A DNA stretch of 64,000 nt, taken from contig JAFEMH010001352.1 in the NCBI GenBank assembly GCA_022495995.1, positions 62,001 to 126,000 on the forward strand, given 5' to 3'. Source of the stretch: Adenophora triphylla var. japonica (taxonomy: Eukaryota; Streptophyta; Magnoliopsida; Asterales; Campanulaceae). Below the pieces are notes generated by a model. That model saw only the letters and a list, made by a program, of their open reading frames with translations. It searched no databases and had not been told where the DNA came from. The translations under genes were made by a program, and so were the position numbers. Numbering within the stretch: the first letter of the stretch is position 1; the number at the start of each line of letters is the position of its first letter. This document shows, one piece after another, positions 1 to 11,170 of the stretch.

Positions 1-26
1 GCCGCAAGCCCCATTTTGGACTTCGT

Positions 27-1451
27 TCATGAGCTCGTTTGCTTTTTCCTGGCTGATGCAGCATAGGAGTGGTCCTTGGTAGCGTTTTTGTATAGCATGT
101 CTCCAAGGATGACAAAGTGAGAGGCAAGGCATTTTAGGGCCATAACGCTCTTGGCTTTGATTCCTTCTTTGCATTGGCCTTCCTCGTTCATGAAGTCGAT
201 TTCCTCGCTCTTGAGGTATTGGAAGATCTGATTGTACCACGGCTCGTTGATGGGCTCGGGTTCTGGTTCGATCTCGCAGCAGTAGGCGGGAATTTCCTTT
301 CTTCCCACTTTAAATGGCTTGATTACCTTTCCCTCGGGGATTTCTACGAGTGAAGCCAGGGTGGCTAGGGCGTCTGCAAACCGGTTCCGGTCTCTTGGCA
401 AGTAGTGGAAGGTGACCTCTTTGAATTGCGTGATGAGGTCTTCCATGCAGGCGTGGTATTTTTGCAAGCCTAGGTCTATTGTTTTCCATTTGTTGGAAAC
501 TTGATTGATGATCAGGGCTGAGTCCCCGTAGACCTCGAGTTTCTGGACGTTCCTTTCGAGTGCGGCCTCTAGTCCGGCGGCGCAGGCTTCGTATTCGGCG
601 GCATTGTTGGTTACCTCAAAATTCAACTTTATGGCGATTGGGGTGTGCTCGTCCTTTGGGTTGACCAAGAGCATACCAATGACGTTTCCTCTTTTGTTGG
701 CTGCTACGTCAAAGAACAGTTTCCATCGGTTTTTACCTTCAAGTGTGAAGATTCCTTCATCTGGAAATTGTGGCTCGGGACCTTGGGCCTCGTCGGTTGG
801 GAAGTCGGCCAGTTGCTCGGCCATTACCCGTCCCTTGATTGACTTCTGGTTTATGTACTTGATGTCAAACTCCGCTAGGAAGAAAGACCATTTGGCGAGT
901 CTCATTGATAGTGATGGTTTGTCGAAAAGGTATTTGACTGGGTCCATTCTGGAGACCAAGTGCACTGTGTGCGACTGCATATAGTGTCGTAGCTTTCCGA
1001 TAACCCATACTAGAGCTGCGCAGGTTTTCTCGAGGGCTGAGTAATTGAGTTCGCTGCCTTGAAACTTTCGACTGACGAAGTAGATGACGTTCTCGACTCG
1101 TGACTCTTTCTTTTCTTGATAGAACATGGCTCCGACTGCGGTGTCGGTCACAGTTAGGTATAGCAAAAGTGGCTTCTCCTCGTGGGGAGGACAGAGGATC
1201 GGAGGACTCACAAGGTATGCCTTTATCTTTTCAAAGGCATCTTGGCATTCCGAGTTCCATTCGATGTCTGCATTTTGCTTAATTAGTCTGAAGATTGGCT
1301 CGCACATGGAGGTCAACTGATTGACGAAGCGACTGATGTACTGCAGGCGACCCATGAAGATATTTACCTCAGTTTGGGTTTGCAGTGGTCTCATTTCGAT
1401 GATGGCCTTGATCTTTTGAGGATCAACTTTGATGCCTCGCTCGGTGACCAT
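27..1451 (-). pseudogene. gypsy RT thumb, RNase H and second RNase H
   Basis: Residues ~10-50 are the RT connection (QKIKAIIEMRPLQTQ, MGRLQYISRFV). Residues ~60-215 are the RT-linked RNase H (LLLYLTVTDTAVGAMF, YSALEKTCAALVWV, DFPTDE). Residues ~240-370 form a second RNase H with the expected acidic positions (KLFFDVAANKRG, NNAAEYEACAAGLEAAL, VYGDSALI, RFADALATLA). The C-terminus goes into the integrase linker (PWYNQIFQYL) and then loses frame near base 70; in another frame the sequence resumes toward the integrase zinc-binding region beyond the window edge. Confidence 0.85.
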
Positions 1452-1502
1452 GTATCCTAAGACTTTGCCTCGGGTGACTCCAAATGTGCCTTTGGCAAGG
1501 TT

Positions 1503-3140
1503 TTACCTCATTGAGTGTTTCCGGAGTCGATTGAAGAACTTTCTCAGGTCAGTGAGGCGTTGTCCATTTGATCCCTTTGAGTGGATGATTATGTCATCAA
1601 CGTACACTTCGATCTCTTTGTGGATCATGTCATGGAAGAGAGCGGTTGCTGCCCGTTGGTAGGTAGCCCCAGCGTTCTTTAGTCGGAACGGCATCACTGT
1701 GTAGCAGTAGGTTCCCCAAGGGGTTGTGAAGGCTGTTTTTTCTTGGTATTCTTCGGCCATCTTGATTTGATTGTAGCCGACAAACCTGTCCATGAAGGAC
1801 TTAACCTCAAAATTGGCCATAGTGTCTACCAACATGTCGATGTTTGGTAGTGGAAAGTCGTCCTTGGGACTTGCTTTGTTGAGATCTCGAAAGTCCACGC
1901 AGCAGCGTACTTTTCCGTTGGCCTTGGTGACCGTGACTATGTTGGAGAGCCATGTCGGGTATTCGATCACCCTTATGAAGCCGACGCGGAGCATCTTTTC
2001 GATCTCTTCCTTGACTTGTAAAGACCATTCTGGCTTGATTCGGCGTAGCTTTTGCTTGATGGGCTTAGCCTCGGGATTCAAGGGAATCCGATGTTCCACT
2101 ATGGCTGGATCTAAGCCGGGCATGTCTTGGTAAGACCAAGCGAACACGTCCACAAATTCTTTGAGCAGTGCAGTCAATGCGTTTTGCTCAGTGCCGGTGA
2201 AGAAACTTCCGATTTGCGTCTCTTTTGGCTCTTCAGCAGTTCCCAAATTCACTTTGGTTAAAACCTCCTCGGCAGCTTGGGCCCGGTTTTTCTCTCGTTT
2301 GACAACATGCTTAAAGATGTGTTTAATGTATTGTTCGTTTAATGTGTCTGCTTCTTTATCAAGTGAATCGTTATTAACTGTTTGTGTTTTAGTTAATTTA
2401 TCAGTTGTTAAAGATGCAATGAGAGGATACTCGGAAAGGTCGAAACTTTCATTAAGAGCATATGGGAATACATTATTGGCAATGAGTTCGTAATCTTCTG
2501 GCGTAAGGCCATCAGATGACTCGAGAGACTCAAATTCAAAGATAATGGACTCAGAATGGGTTTTGACTCTGGACTCTAGGACGCGAGGGGTTAGACCAAG
2601 TTGTTCGATCATGTCCTTCTTGCTGGCGGCAGGTCCGGAGAAGGTGGCCCAGTTTTTGAGTGGCAATGTTGATGAGCTTGAAAGGAGGCGAGGGTCGAAA
2701 GGCTTCGCGCTGCTGTTCCCAATCATGGCTACCATGGAGTTATCAGAAACAAAATCGATTAGGTCTGGCACCTCGATTTCTTCACTGAAGAGTTGGTGGA
2801 GCAATGGCTCGTTCCAGGCATCGTCTGCGGAGTCTTCCTTTCTTGTCTTGGGCATTGCTAGTTCGAATGCAGACTCGTCCCGCTTGTTTGTGGCAGGGAT
2901 GTTGACAGAGAGTTTTTCGAGTTCTTCCGCCAAAGAGGGGGTTTTCCCGAACCAGAATTCATTGTGAATAGTGGTGGTGGTGGGTCCCGGTAGAGTTGGT
3001 GCGTCGAGAAATGCTCTTCTGACTGGGTTTGGCTCGAGGCCTCTGAACCTTTCCAGGCTTTGTTGGAGCTTGTCCATTGCTGTCGACCAGTTTTGTTTGG
3101 CACTGATCAGCTCTGTCCCCTTCTTTGTGTCTTCGTTCAA
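1503..3140 (-). pseudogene. gypsy reverse transcriptase, 5' part of pol
   Basis: A 545-residue frame. The first ~330 residues are the variable Tat spacer. RT fingers and palm follow: the VRCCVDFRDLNKASPKDDFPLP block, the FTTPWGTYCYTVMPFRLKNA block, and the catalytic box YVDD (EVYVDDIIIHSK). The frame stops at a TAA at 1501-1503, in the same frame as the downstream pol ORF, so pol is split by one nonsense codon. A run of coding triplets (1452-1500) continues the RT thumb between the two listed ORFs. Confidence 0.85.
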
Positions 3141-3883
3141 ACTGCCAGTTTTCTTTGTGAAGTACAGGCCATGTCGAAGCTGTAAGGGCGGAGGTCGGAG
3201 ATTGCGTGCAAGCCTCTTTTGTCAGTAGCGGAGCATTTTCGTGCAGCTTTTCTGTTTTTTGCGGCGTCCTTGGGAGTGAGAATGTATCCTAGGCCATGGC
3301 GGGTATTTTGTTCCTTGACCTCGATGATTTGTTGGGTACCTTGATGGCATTTTCCCAAACCAAGCCCTGGGATGTAGTTCATGAGCTTCATCATCTTCAT
3401 GGTAGGAGGGATCCGGTCCCAAGTCAAGGGCAGGTCTATGTGGCATACCTGGGCTTTTGGGCTTTCGACTGTGAACCCTGTCAGCATCATGCCGTCGTTG
3501 TCGTGTTTGATTTCCAGGACTGGGATGCCGTTTGTGTTGGTCCCCTCAGTAGTTATGCTGTCGCCATAGATAATGGTGAGATCCGTTCCTTGGACGAACT
3601 TTACGCACTGGTGTAGGGTGGATGCCACCCCATTGATCTGGTGTAGCCAAGGGCATCCCAAGATGGCAGTGAATGTGATCGGGATGTCGATGACTTGGAA
3701 GTTGGTCGGGATCATCTGCTTTCCGAACCACAGGTTCAGAGTAGCTATTCCCAAGACTGAGCGAGACGTTGAGTCGTATGCTTTGATCGTCTGAGTTGAG
3801 GGCTTCAGATCCGTTGGTTTGATCCCTAGCAAGTCCATCATTTTGGATGGGAGGACGTTCATGGCTGATCCCCCGTCTACCAA
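3137..3883 (-). pseudogene. gypsy aspartic protease plus G-patch segment
   Basis: The retropepsin active-site motif DGGSAMNVL is at residues 3-11, followed by the flap region and ILGCPWLH near residue 75. A G-patch-like segment (PGLGLGKCHQG...HGLGY) lies near residues 170-200, as in Tat-type elements. The frame shown begins at a TTG; a TGA two codons upstream (3887-3889) sits where related proteins have Trp, so the true frame extends into the spacer and is interrupted by a nonsense change. It overlaps the start of the RT frame by four bases in a different frame. Confidence 0.75.
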
Positions 3884-4150
3884 GATTCAAGGGAGGCGGC
3901 GCTCGTCCAGTTGAACCGTTATGTAGAGAGGCTCGTTGTGGTCAGCCTCAAATTTTGGGAGGTCGAGCTCCGTGAAAGTGATGATGTTGCTGTAGTGAAC
4001 GTTGTCGATCATCTGGACTGCTTCATGCAGTGTCACGTTGATAGGTACCATGGTGCAGGCCGGAGCTTTCCTCCAGCTTGAGTTTGTGCGGGTAAGAGGA
4101 AGTGAGTAAGGACCAGAGGGATATGTTAGCTTGGGTACGCTTGAGCTGAG

Positions 4151-5263
4151 TTAAGATAGGATCTTCAGCCTTGGGTCAAGAGCTTTGGCTTCTTTGGCGT
4201 AGGGGCCCTTTTCGGTTCGAGGCTCAGGCATGGCTGGCCTTTTATTTGTTCTTGGAGGATTCATCGGGATTTGACCGGAACGCGTCAGTACGTTCACCTC
4301 TGGCTTTGCTGCTTTTCTTGTCTCTCCTATTTCTGTCATGGGAGGGCCTTGGTTGTCGTAGGGCCATGCTTCGCATTTTAGTTCGTTCACCTTTATTGCT
4401 TTTGTTGAAGCGTCAACAGTGGCTTTGATGTCTTCCCAAGACAGGGGTTGGGGTATCTGGACCCTTGGGCCGTTGGTGGCGGTGCGGAGCTCGTCCCAGC
4501 TAATCATGGAGCAGAAGTTGCTGTGGTCTTGCGTAGAGCTAGGCTGAGGAGATTTGCTGGAGTAGATGACGTAATAGTCGAACTTTCCTGATGGATCCCC
4601 GAGGGTTCCGACCGTGGAATCGCCGGCTTCGTATCTCTTCCTCAGTTTTTGTTGAGAAGAGGGTTTCTTCTTTCTTGGAGGGCTATCCACGTTTATTTCA
4701 TCTTGAAAGTCCCTTTCTAGACAAGCGGTGCAATCGCAGATGTCCCACCAGATGTGTTCATCATTTTGTGGTGGTATTGGGACCTCGGGAGGTTGGCTGG
4801 GCACGTCTTCCCCTGGGGGGTCTTGTGGTTTTATTTCGTAGCTACAGGGTTCGTACGACGGTAAGAGATTGAATTTCGGGAGATAATGAGAGACATTAGG
4901 AGCTGCGGGATCGGGTATATCTTTGGGAGCCCCAGGTGGTTGGGTGGCTAATGTTCCGAAATGGTGCATGGCACCTTCGATCCAGGCATGTTGCTCACCT
5001 TGGCATTTTTCGAGATCCATGACAGCTTGCCAAACTTCCTCCATCGTCGGGAAATTTCTCGGGGGTAAGGTTCCATTTCCCTGGTTGTTATCTGCCGAAC
5101 TAGCCATGGGGAGTTGACGGACCACAGTGGTATGCTTGGGAAGGATGTTGGACCTTGCGGCTTTGACACTTTGGGAGAATAGTTCCGGGTACTCTCGATC
5201 ACTCTCGGTTTCTTTGGAGGGTGACGGGTAAGGTTTAGACATGGAAAGGCCTTTTTTGGACAA
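4151..5263 (-). pseudogene. gag-like ORF of gypsy element, capsid domain apparently missing
   Basis: A 370-residue frame at the gag position. The N-terminus is polar and proline-rich (MSKKGLSMSKPYPSP). It contains a linker typical of plant Tat gag proteins (NFPTMEEVWQAVMDLEKCQ) and, near the end, the NVLTRSGQ-type phrase that usually precedes the protease. I cannot find the Retrotrans_gag capsid core or a CCHC knuckle between them, so an internal deletion is likely. The frame ends at a stop before the protease, and the protease-proximal sequence (4150-3884) continues as recognisable gag-pro spacer. Confidence 0.6.
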
Positions 5264-6357
5264 AAAAGGGAAAGCTCATGTGACATGTAGTTTCCCTTTT
5301 TTTTTGTTGTTTTAATTTACTTAAAACATGTCTTCCCAGAATCCTAGGTACGTTGGAAAAGATTGCTCTTCTTTTTCGCAACTATGCTAGATCCTGGGTC
5401 AGTGGAGACCATCTGTGCGGCTATAAGCCCCTCATTTTGCACCTGTATTTCGACATCCCGGGGTGGGACGGCCCGGGCGAGGTCCTATAGGGCAAGCGGT
5501 TTCCACCGGCCTAAAAGAAAAATCGAACCTAAGGACCGAGCTGTCATGTTCGTTTTAATGCGTTAGCCATGTGAATAGTGAGACGAGCCGGCACGAGTCA
5601 AGATCGGTCGAGAGTTCGGCATGACCTCTCTTTACCTTGCTTGCGCAAGGGATGCGTGACGTTAGGCGTTGGCTAGGTCATATTGTCATGGGCGACGTAT
5701 TAAAGGCTTGATGACATGGTGTCATGTAGGCATGGATGTATATCGGGACGGAACATCGTGCAGGTGTAGCTTTGGAAATCAAGATTCGGGTCAAGATTTT
5801 AGCATGACCTTTCATCGCTTTGCTTGCGCGAGGGATCTTGAGTTCGAGCTTTGACCCAAAAATGGCCGGCATGGGATATGTATCCGAGCTTTATGACACG
5901 GAGGTAAAAACCAAGCCGAGTGGACGAGTGTGGCCGCAGCGTGCGGGGTTGACAGCTAGGATGGGATGTTTGGAATGATCCCATGCGCATCCAAGAGGCC
6001 TAGGAAGACCAAACAGACTGCAACTGAGACCACCCCAATTGAGGATTGTAGTGTGCAGTGTTCCGAGGCAACAAGTGCACGTAGCGTGCGGTGTACCGAG
6101 GCAGCAGTACGAGTAGTGTACGGTCACTAAAATTCTTTTTCTGAGTAAAACATAAGTTTTTTTTTGAAGAATTTTAAATGTATGTACACAGATGTATATT
6201 GATGCATTTTTTGTATTTTTATTTTTTTTGTAAAATAAAAAGTAAAGCACATGCACACACACACAACAGTTAAAGAAAGGGGTAAAATGAAAGTTTGACC
6301 CTCATCATCGTTTTAAAAATCTTTTGTTTTTATTTAAAAGTTTTTAAAACAAAATTT
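5264..6357. other. Gypsy leader, non-coding
   Basis: Untranslated leader between the primer site and the first gag-like frame. A short phrase, CTTGCTTGCGC[AG]AGGGAT, appears twice (about 5638 and 5820). I see no gene here. Confidence 0.5.
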
Positions 6358-6375
6358 TCCCCAGTGGAGTCGCCA
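6358..6375 (-). other. Primer-binding site, tRNA-Arg type
   Basis: The minus strand reads TGGCGACTCCACTGGGG immediately inside the LTR, separated from its CA end by two bases. A site beginning TGGCGACTCC is the tRNA-Arg-type primer site known from Ogre/Tat elements. Confidence 0.65.
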
Positions 6376-6789
6376 ACTGAAATTACCCGGATTTAGCTCG
6401 CGCGCGGGCCCCGACATCTCGCTGCTTGGTCGAGGAGGTGTCTCGCTGCTTTTTTGCTTGTAGAGTCGCCACATCGTTTTGATTTAGCCCAAAACATTGA
6501 AAAAATGCTTAGTATAAAAACTGTTTTTGTGTGATGAGATTTTTGAGTTCGGAGGTAAGATTACTCCTCGGGAAGGGCATAGTAAATGCGCACCCGAGTC
6601 GCCTCATAAAAACGAGTCTTTCGGTACCCCTTCTTTCTTTAAATGTTGTGTGTGTATGTGCTTTTAAAAATGCATGATGCATATAATGTCTACATCGTAC
6701 ACTACGTATTGAAATGTATTGAAATAGTAATGGAAGGAAGCCTTACCAATGTTGGTTCGTGTCTGTCTTCCACGGGGGAATAGTGTTTA

Positions 6790-7215
6790 AGTGTTGAATA
6801 GTGTTTCGGGACGGACCGGGAAGGTGTCGGGACGTGCCGGTGTCTGCGGACAGAGTTTCGGCGTGCCTTGGGATTGTCAGGTATCGTTGACTGGACTCAG
6901 GCAGAGGTTCGTCGTGCGTCAGGATTGTCGGTTGCGCTCGGGCAGAGTTCTGGCGTGCGTCGGGATCGTCGGTTGTGCTCGAAAAGAGCCGGGACACCTC
7001 AGGATGGACCGGAATGCCTCAGGATGGATTGGCAGGGCTTCGGGATGGATCGTCAAGGCTTCAGAATGCCTCGAGAGTACCTCGGGGCAGCTCGGGAGCG
7101 TCTCGGGAGCGCTCGGCAGTGCTCGGCAGGGCTTCGGAGTACCACGAGGGGCCTCGGAATGCCCCGGAGGGAACCGAAAGGGACCGGGATTGCCCCGAAG
7201 GGTCTTAGAGGGGTT
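6790..7215. repeat. CG-rich imperfect short repeats inside the gypsy LTR
   Basis: About 425 bases made of variants of a short unit around TCGGGA/GCCTCGG, far richer in G+C than the surroundings. All frames stay open here because of composition; I do not regard the open frames as genes. They lie just downstream of the LTR TATA box, so they would be in the transcribed leader. Confidence 0.6.
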
Positions 7216-7277
7216 GCCTGAAGGCTGGGACAGAGGAGAGAAGGGGGAGGTGTGAAAATTATGAGGGGGGAGCCCTC

Positions 7278-7285
7278 TATTTATA
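7278..7285 (-). promoter_or_regulatory. TATA box of the gypsy LTR
   Basis: The minus strand reads TATAAATA followed by G, inside the LTR and about 350 bases from its 5' end. It is followed by a C-rich stretch of the kind seen at plant LTR transcription starts. Start of transcription would be near 7245-7255 by usual spacing; this is inferred. Confidence 0.55.
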
Positions 7286-7803
7286 GGGTCAAGATTCTGG
7301 CAAGGTTTGTCGCACAACACTGGCAACCATTACCATTTTTTTGGTTTTCCTGGATTTAAGAAAATATTGTGGACTTTAAGGGGATTTTGTAATTATGATG
7401 TCCGGAAGCAAAGTGGTCCGCATGGACTGATCATGCTTTTCCAAATTTTCCAAAATTTCCAAAAAGTCCTTTTGCACTTTTTGATCCCAGAAAGACCCCC
7501 CCCCCTTGGTTTGATTGGTGGTTTTTGGGGTTTTTGAAGGCTACGGGTGTTCGAGATCACGTTTATGTGAGTCTGCGGTGTTTCCCGTGCGTTGGATGAG
7601 GAGTGATCCAGATTGGGGTACTTACAGTTGCGTATTTGGTTAATATCGGTTTAGCCTTTGATAAGTTACTTGGATATTTTAGAAAGGTTTTCGAAAGAAG
7701 TTTAATCATTCTATTCACCTCCCTCTAGCATGTTTTCCTGCCAATTGGGCCTAGCAAGCGCATACTGTTTACACCTTTTCCGTTTTTTTTTAAATTACAA
7801 ATT

Positions 7804-7895
7804 CCCCCTCCATCTCAAAATGAATTATCAATTTTTTTAGATATTAATTTTGAACAAATTTTGTACATTCTTTTTGAGATGGAGATGGTATATAT
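7804..7895. repeat. Small foldback element, Stowaway-like relic
   Basis: About 90 bases with inverted ends: CCCTCCATCTCAAAATGAAT at the left and a TTTTGAGATGGAGATGG end at the right. A second copy with CCTCCGTCTC ends is at about 9427-9512, inside duplication copy B. The ends recall the CTCCCTCCGTCC Stowaway terminus. Confidence 0.45.
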
Positions 7896-8418
7896 TTTTA
7901 ATTTAATATTTGTTATTTATATTATGAATTTTTTTTCATTTAAGCAAAACTATTCAATTTGTACAATTAATTTTTTAAACAAAATTATAAAACTTTGAAA
8001 ATATGTTAAAATATTGAAGATGAAATAAATAACAAGAATCAATTGGAGAAACTCACGTGAAATAAAACTTTAAAATACAAACACAAATAAAAAAAACATT
8101 AAAAGTGGAAATACAAATTCAAATAAAAAATACAAATACAAATAACATGAAATTCATTTTTAATAATCTGATAGATTGTTAATGGATGGTCCAATATTTG
8201 GTATAAGCTTTCAAACCCATATATATTATTTGAAGTTTGAAAGTTTTGTTGATCAACTCTTTTCTGCATTATTTTTGTCCGTTTACTTTCAATGTACCCC
8301 CGTGCAACTGGATCCGAAATAGTGTTGATGTTTATCATCATTATTTTATGTTTATCACGCAATTCTCTCTACTCATCTTTCCTTTTCAGCACTTCCACCA
8401 TTTCTTCATTTTGACGTG

Positions 8419-8739
8419 TTAACAAATTGATAGCTGTTTTGGAGTCATCATTTTGTGTTCTTTAAGTTTTGCTTTTTTAATCCCAATTTGTCTTTGGGGT
8501 GAAGTAGGAGAAGGGTTACTACCGTCACTTAAATTGATAGAAAATGATGACAGACCAGGAGATGACGTTGATATGGGCGTCTTAGGTGCTTGTGAATTGA
8601 GGTGTGACGAACTATCACCATGGTTTTGGGCAATTTTTTCGATATTTTTCATCTGCTCCCATATATGATCAAATTTGAACCCTTTCGCATATTCTGGAAC
8701 TTGATATAAGAGTTTTTTCACTTGATCATATTGCATCAC
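8419..8739 (-). pseudogene. Harbinger ORF1-like (NAM-associated domain) fragment, copy A
   Basis: A 106-residue frame with FKFDHIWEQMKNIEK, a serine/proline-rich middle and RQIGIKKAKLKE, the pattern of the C-terminal 'no apical meristem-associated' region of Myb-like ORF1 proteins in PIF/Harbinger elements. The N-terminal Myb/SANT part is absent. It is antisense to the nearby Harbinger transposase remnant, consistent with a divergent two-gene element. Confidence 0.5.
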
Positions 8740-8922
8740 ATAATGAGACCCAAATCATTATTACAAAATAATATAAAAAATGATATATATACTAGTGAAA
8801 CAAAAATTAATATTTACTGACTATGTCTTTTTCTTAAGCACCACTACAATTCAAATTTTCAATATGCCGAATACAACCCCTTAATTTTCCCATAGCTTTA
8901 ATGATGATAGTCATACGACATT

Positions 8923-9242
8923 GTTGCAACTTGTAATATACTAGTGACATTAATAGTGCACATTTTTACAAATCCAAGTTTTGACCGAATTTGGTAGAGG
9001 ACGTAGTAGTTATTTAACACTGTGAACCTCTCCAAACAACTGTGTCTCCTTTGTTTGTGTTTTCTGATTTTATTTTATCTTATAACCGGTTGAACTCTAT
9101 CACCGGTTACAACCCTTTGAATACTTAATTGCTTTTTTTTTGTTTTTTCTATTGGAATATAATTTGCATGATCTTTTAACTTACCTGAAAATCATCTTAC
9201 TTTACCGATCATTTGTGTGAGTAAACCAGTAACATTTTATAC
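8923..9242. other. Spacer between duplication copies
   Basis: No gene seen. Together with 9243-9390 this could be a short solo LTR: it begins TGTTGCAACTTG and leads into a TATTCACCCCCTCTAG phrase. I cannot confirm ends or a target duplication. Confidence 0.3.
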
Positions 9243-9827
9243 GTTGCGTAACTGGTTAATATCGGTTTATCCTTTGATAAGTTACTTGGATATTTTAGAA
9301 AGGTTTTCGAAAGAAGTTTAATCACTCTATTCACCCCCTCTAGCCTGTTTTCCTGCCAATTGGGCCTAGCAAGCGCATATTGTTTACACCTTTTCCGATT
9401 TTTTTTTTTTTTTGAAATTACTAATTCCTCCTCCGTCTCAAAATGAATTATCAATTTTTTATTTATTAATTTTGAACAAATTTTGTACATTCGTTTTGAG
9501 ACGGAGATAATATATATTTTTAATTCAATATTTGTTATTTATATTATGGAATTTGTTTTTTTTTTCATTTAAGCAAAACTATTCAATTTGTACAATTAAT
9601 TTTTTAAACAAAATTATAAAACTTTGAAAATATTTTAAAATATTGAAGATGAAATAAATAACAAGAATTAATTGGAGAAACTCTTGTGAAATAAAACTTT
9701 AAAATACAAACACAAATAAAAATACATTAAAAGTGGAAATACTAATTCAAATAAAAAATACAAATACAAATAACATGAAATTCATTTTTAATAATCCGAT
9801 AGATTGTTAATGGATGGTCCAATATTT
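9243..9827. repeat. Tandem duplication, copy B, left part
   Basis: Corresponds to 7628-8197 of copy A, with small differences. It stops at TCCAATATTT, the left target duplication of the MULE, and resumes at 13299. Confidence 0.75.
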
Positions 9828-9964
9828 GAATTTTTTTCTCAAATAATACCTTTTTACTTTTTTAATTCCCAAAATGACTTACTGTTCAACGTTTTGCCCA
9901 AAATGTTCCCTTTTTTGAAACTCGCTACACCGTGTAGCGAGTTTGACTTGGGCTGGTCAAACTC
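9828..9964 (+). repeat. MULE left terminal inverted repeat
   Basis: About 137 bases, matching the complement of 13163-13298 with a few differences. It includes one copy of the 21-base palindrome (9921-9941) and the GTTTGACTTGGGCTGGTCAA spacer, then diverges after CTC at 9964. Confidence 0.9.
9921..9941. repeat. Palindromic motif, copy 1 (left TIR)
   Basis: A 21-base odd-centred palindrome whose core is TCGCTACACCGTGTAGCGA, with C or G at the centre. It lies inside the left TIR. Confidence 0.95.
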
Positions 9965-11170
9965 ACACGAACATAAAAATTGCATGGATAATTTTTCAAT
10001 AGACACTCAATTATCCATGTGTGAGGTGTGCTCTTTCTTACCCTGAACCTGCTATTGGTGCGAATATGGAACCTTTTTATATCAAATTGTGTCTCGTTCT
10101 TGCCAGGAAAGCGTATCCCTTTAGCAATCGCCTGTTTTTCCGGATCCCAAACTGAAAAACTATGTGCATGATCGTAATCAATCAAGCCTTGTTCTTGTCG
10201 AGCAGAAGTACCAATATCACTGTAAAAGGGATAATCCGCTCTCTCATATCTTCGATTTTCCGGCACTTCATAGTGAACAAGAGGTGCTTCCACATCATCA
10301 TCAATCGGCCCATCATCACCGGCTCCCAAATCGACATCAGAATCACAACTACCCTCCTCATATTCATCACCATCATCCTCTAGCATTGCATCTACATCAG
10401 TGTGTACTTCCTCTTCTTCATAGTCAACATCATAATCATCATTAACATGATCATTATGCCCAAATGCCCGATCATCATCATTAACATGATAATTATGCCC
10501 AAATGCCCCATCATCATAATTTGGTGTTTGGGTTGATACAAGAGTTTGGGAACTTGGACCAACCCCTGCATCACGGTTACCAGTTGGTGAATACCCATAA
10601 ATGGTCTCTGTGTGCTGTGTTTCAAACTCTGGATTGGGTCGATTTTCAATCAATTTTACAACCACATACAGCTGCAAATTTCCAATCCCCCCAAATTTAG
10701 CAAACTGATCGAACATTACATCCATACACGCATCATCTTCAATACGGAAAGGAAAGTACTCACCATTCCCGCTATCAAAAGAATGAGAGCATCTGTAAAT
10801 GACTTCCAAATCAAATTGAGACCGATCTAAGTTCACCTTTTTATATAACTCATCAATCAACTCATTGTATCTCCATCGCCAATTACCCCTTATTGCACAT
10901 TTTAGCCCTTTTTTTAAATGAGGACCATCAAACGGTTGTTCATCATCACCTCCCCAATAACACATGAAAATGATTGGCCCCCGTTCATCTTTAACCCTAC
11001 ATTACGAAATCAAAGTGTTAAAACCTACATAACAAAACTCTAACATTTATATCTACAATATAATAAAACACAGTTAAATAATTAAATTTTATATCTAAAC
11101 ACAAGTGAAAACAATGATTAAGATGATGTTAATTTACCTTGATTCTTGATCTTCAACAATTCTGATGAAA
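9925..11170 (-). pseudogene. MURA-type transposase, N-terminal part only
   Basis: Main frame 9925-10965 (346 residues). It extends to an intron acceptor at ~10998 and plausibly joins an upstream exon (~11141-11170) that encodes FIRIVEDQESR and ends at a GTAAAT donor; the true start codon is not resolved. The N-terminal ~100 residues (LKCAIRGNWRWRYNELIDEL, FRIEDDACMDVMFDQF) are the PB1-like region of plant MULE transposases. An acidic Asp/Glu-rich middle follows. Residues ~285-335 (KGIRFPGKNETQFDIKRF, LKNYPCNFYVRV) match the MuDR DNA-binding domain (DBD_Tnp_Mut). The MULE catalytic domain and zinc knuckle are missing: the frame runs straight into the left TIR, and the last residues RYTV plus stop are encoded by the palindrome. 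Confidence 0.8.

Larger units (their letters stand above)
1..7627 (-). mobile_element. Ty3/gypsy LTR retrotransposon, Tat/Ogre-like, partial and degenerate
   Basis: The element reads leftward: LTR (6378-7627), primer-binding site, leader, gag-like frame, protease with G-patch, reverse transcriptase, RNase H and a second RNase H. The left window edge cuts it at the start of the integrase, so the other LTR is not visible. A second (archaeal-type) RNase H after the RT-linked one, and a primer site starting TGGCGACTCC, are features of the plant Tat/Ogre/Retand group. The coding part has at least two in-frame stops and several frame changes, so this copy cannot be autonomous. No target duplication can be tested because the left end is missing. 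Confidence 0.85.
6378..7627 (-). repeat. 5' LTR of the gypsy element
   Basis: On the minus strand the segment starts TGTAAGTACC and ends GGTAATTTCA, the usual TG...CA form, and lies directly outside the primer-binding site. It contains a TATA box and a long CG-rich repetitive stretch. Boundaries are inferred from one copy because the partner LTR is outside the window. The right boundary is supported by the flank: sequence from 7628 onward resumes the unit that is also found at about 9243. Confidence 0.65.
7628..8922. repeat. Tandem duplication, copy A
   Basis: This segment is repeated as 9243-9827 plus 13309-14033, with the MULE removed. Matching landmarks are GGTTAATATCGGTTTA, TGCCAATTGGGCCTAGCAAG and the ORF1-like frame. 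The first ~140 bases end in a TATTCACC(C)TCCCTCTAG phrase resembling a Sirevirus LTR end. Copy A supplies the uninterrupted MULE target (8188-8206) and is itself cut on the left by the gypsy LTR. Confidence 0.75.

Noticed and set aside
604..2967. Plus-strand open frames opposite the gypsy pol gene
   Set aside because: They are shadows of the minus-strand RT/RNase H coding sequence with no domain of their own.
6791..7326. Several overlapping open frames of 77-154 residues on both strands
   Set aside because: They result from the CG-rich microrepeats of the gypsy LTR; composition keeps all frames open and there is no known domain.
10162..10700. Plus-strand His/Ile-rich frames
   Set aside because: They are antisense to the acidic low-complexity region of the MURA gene.
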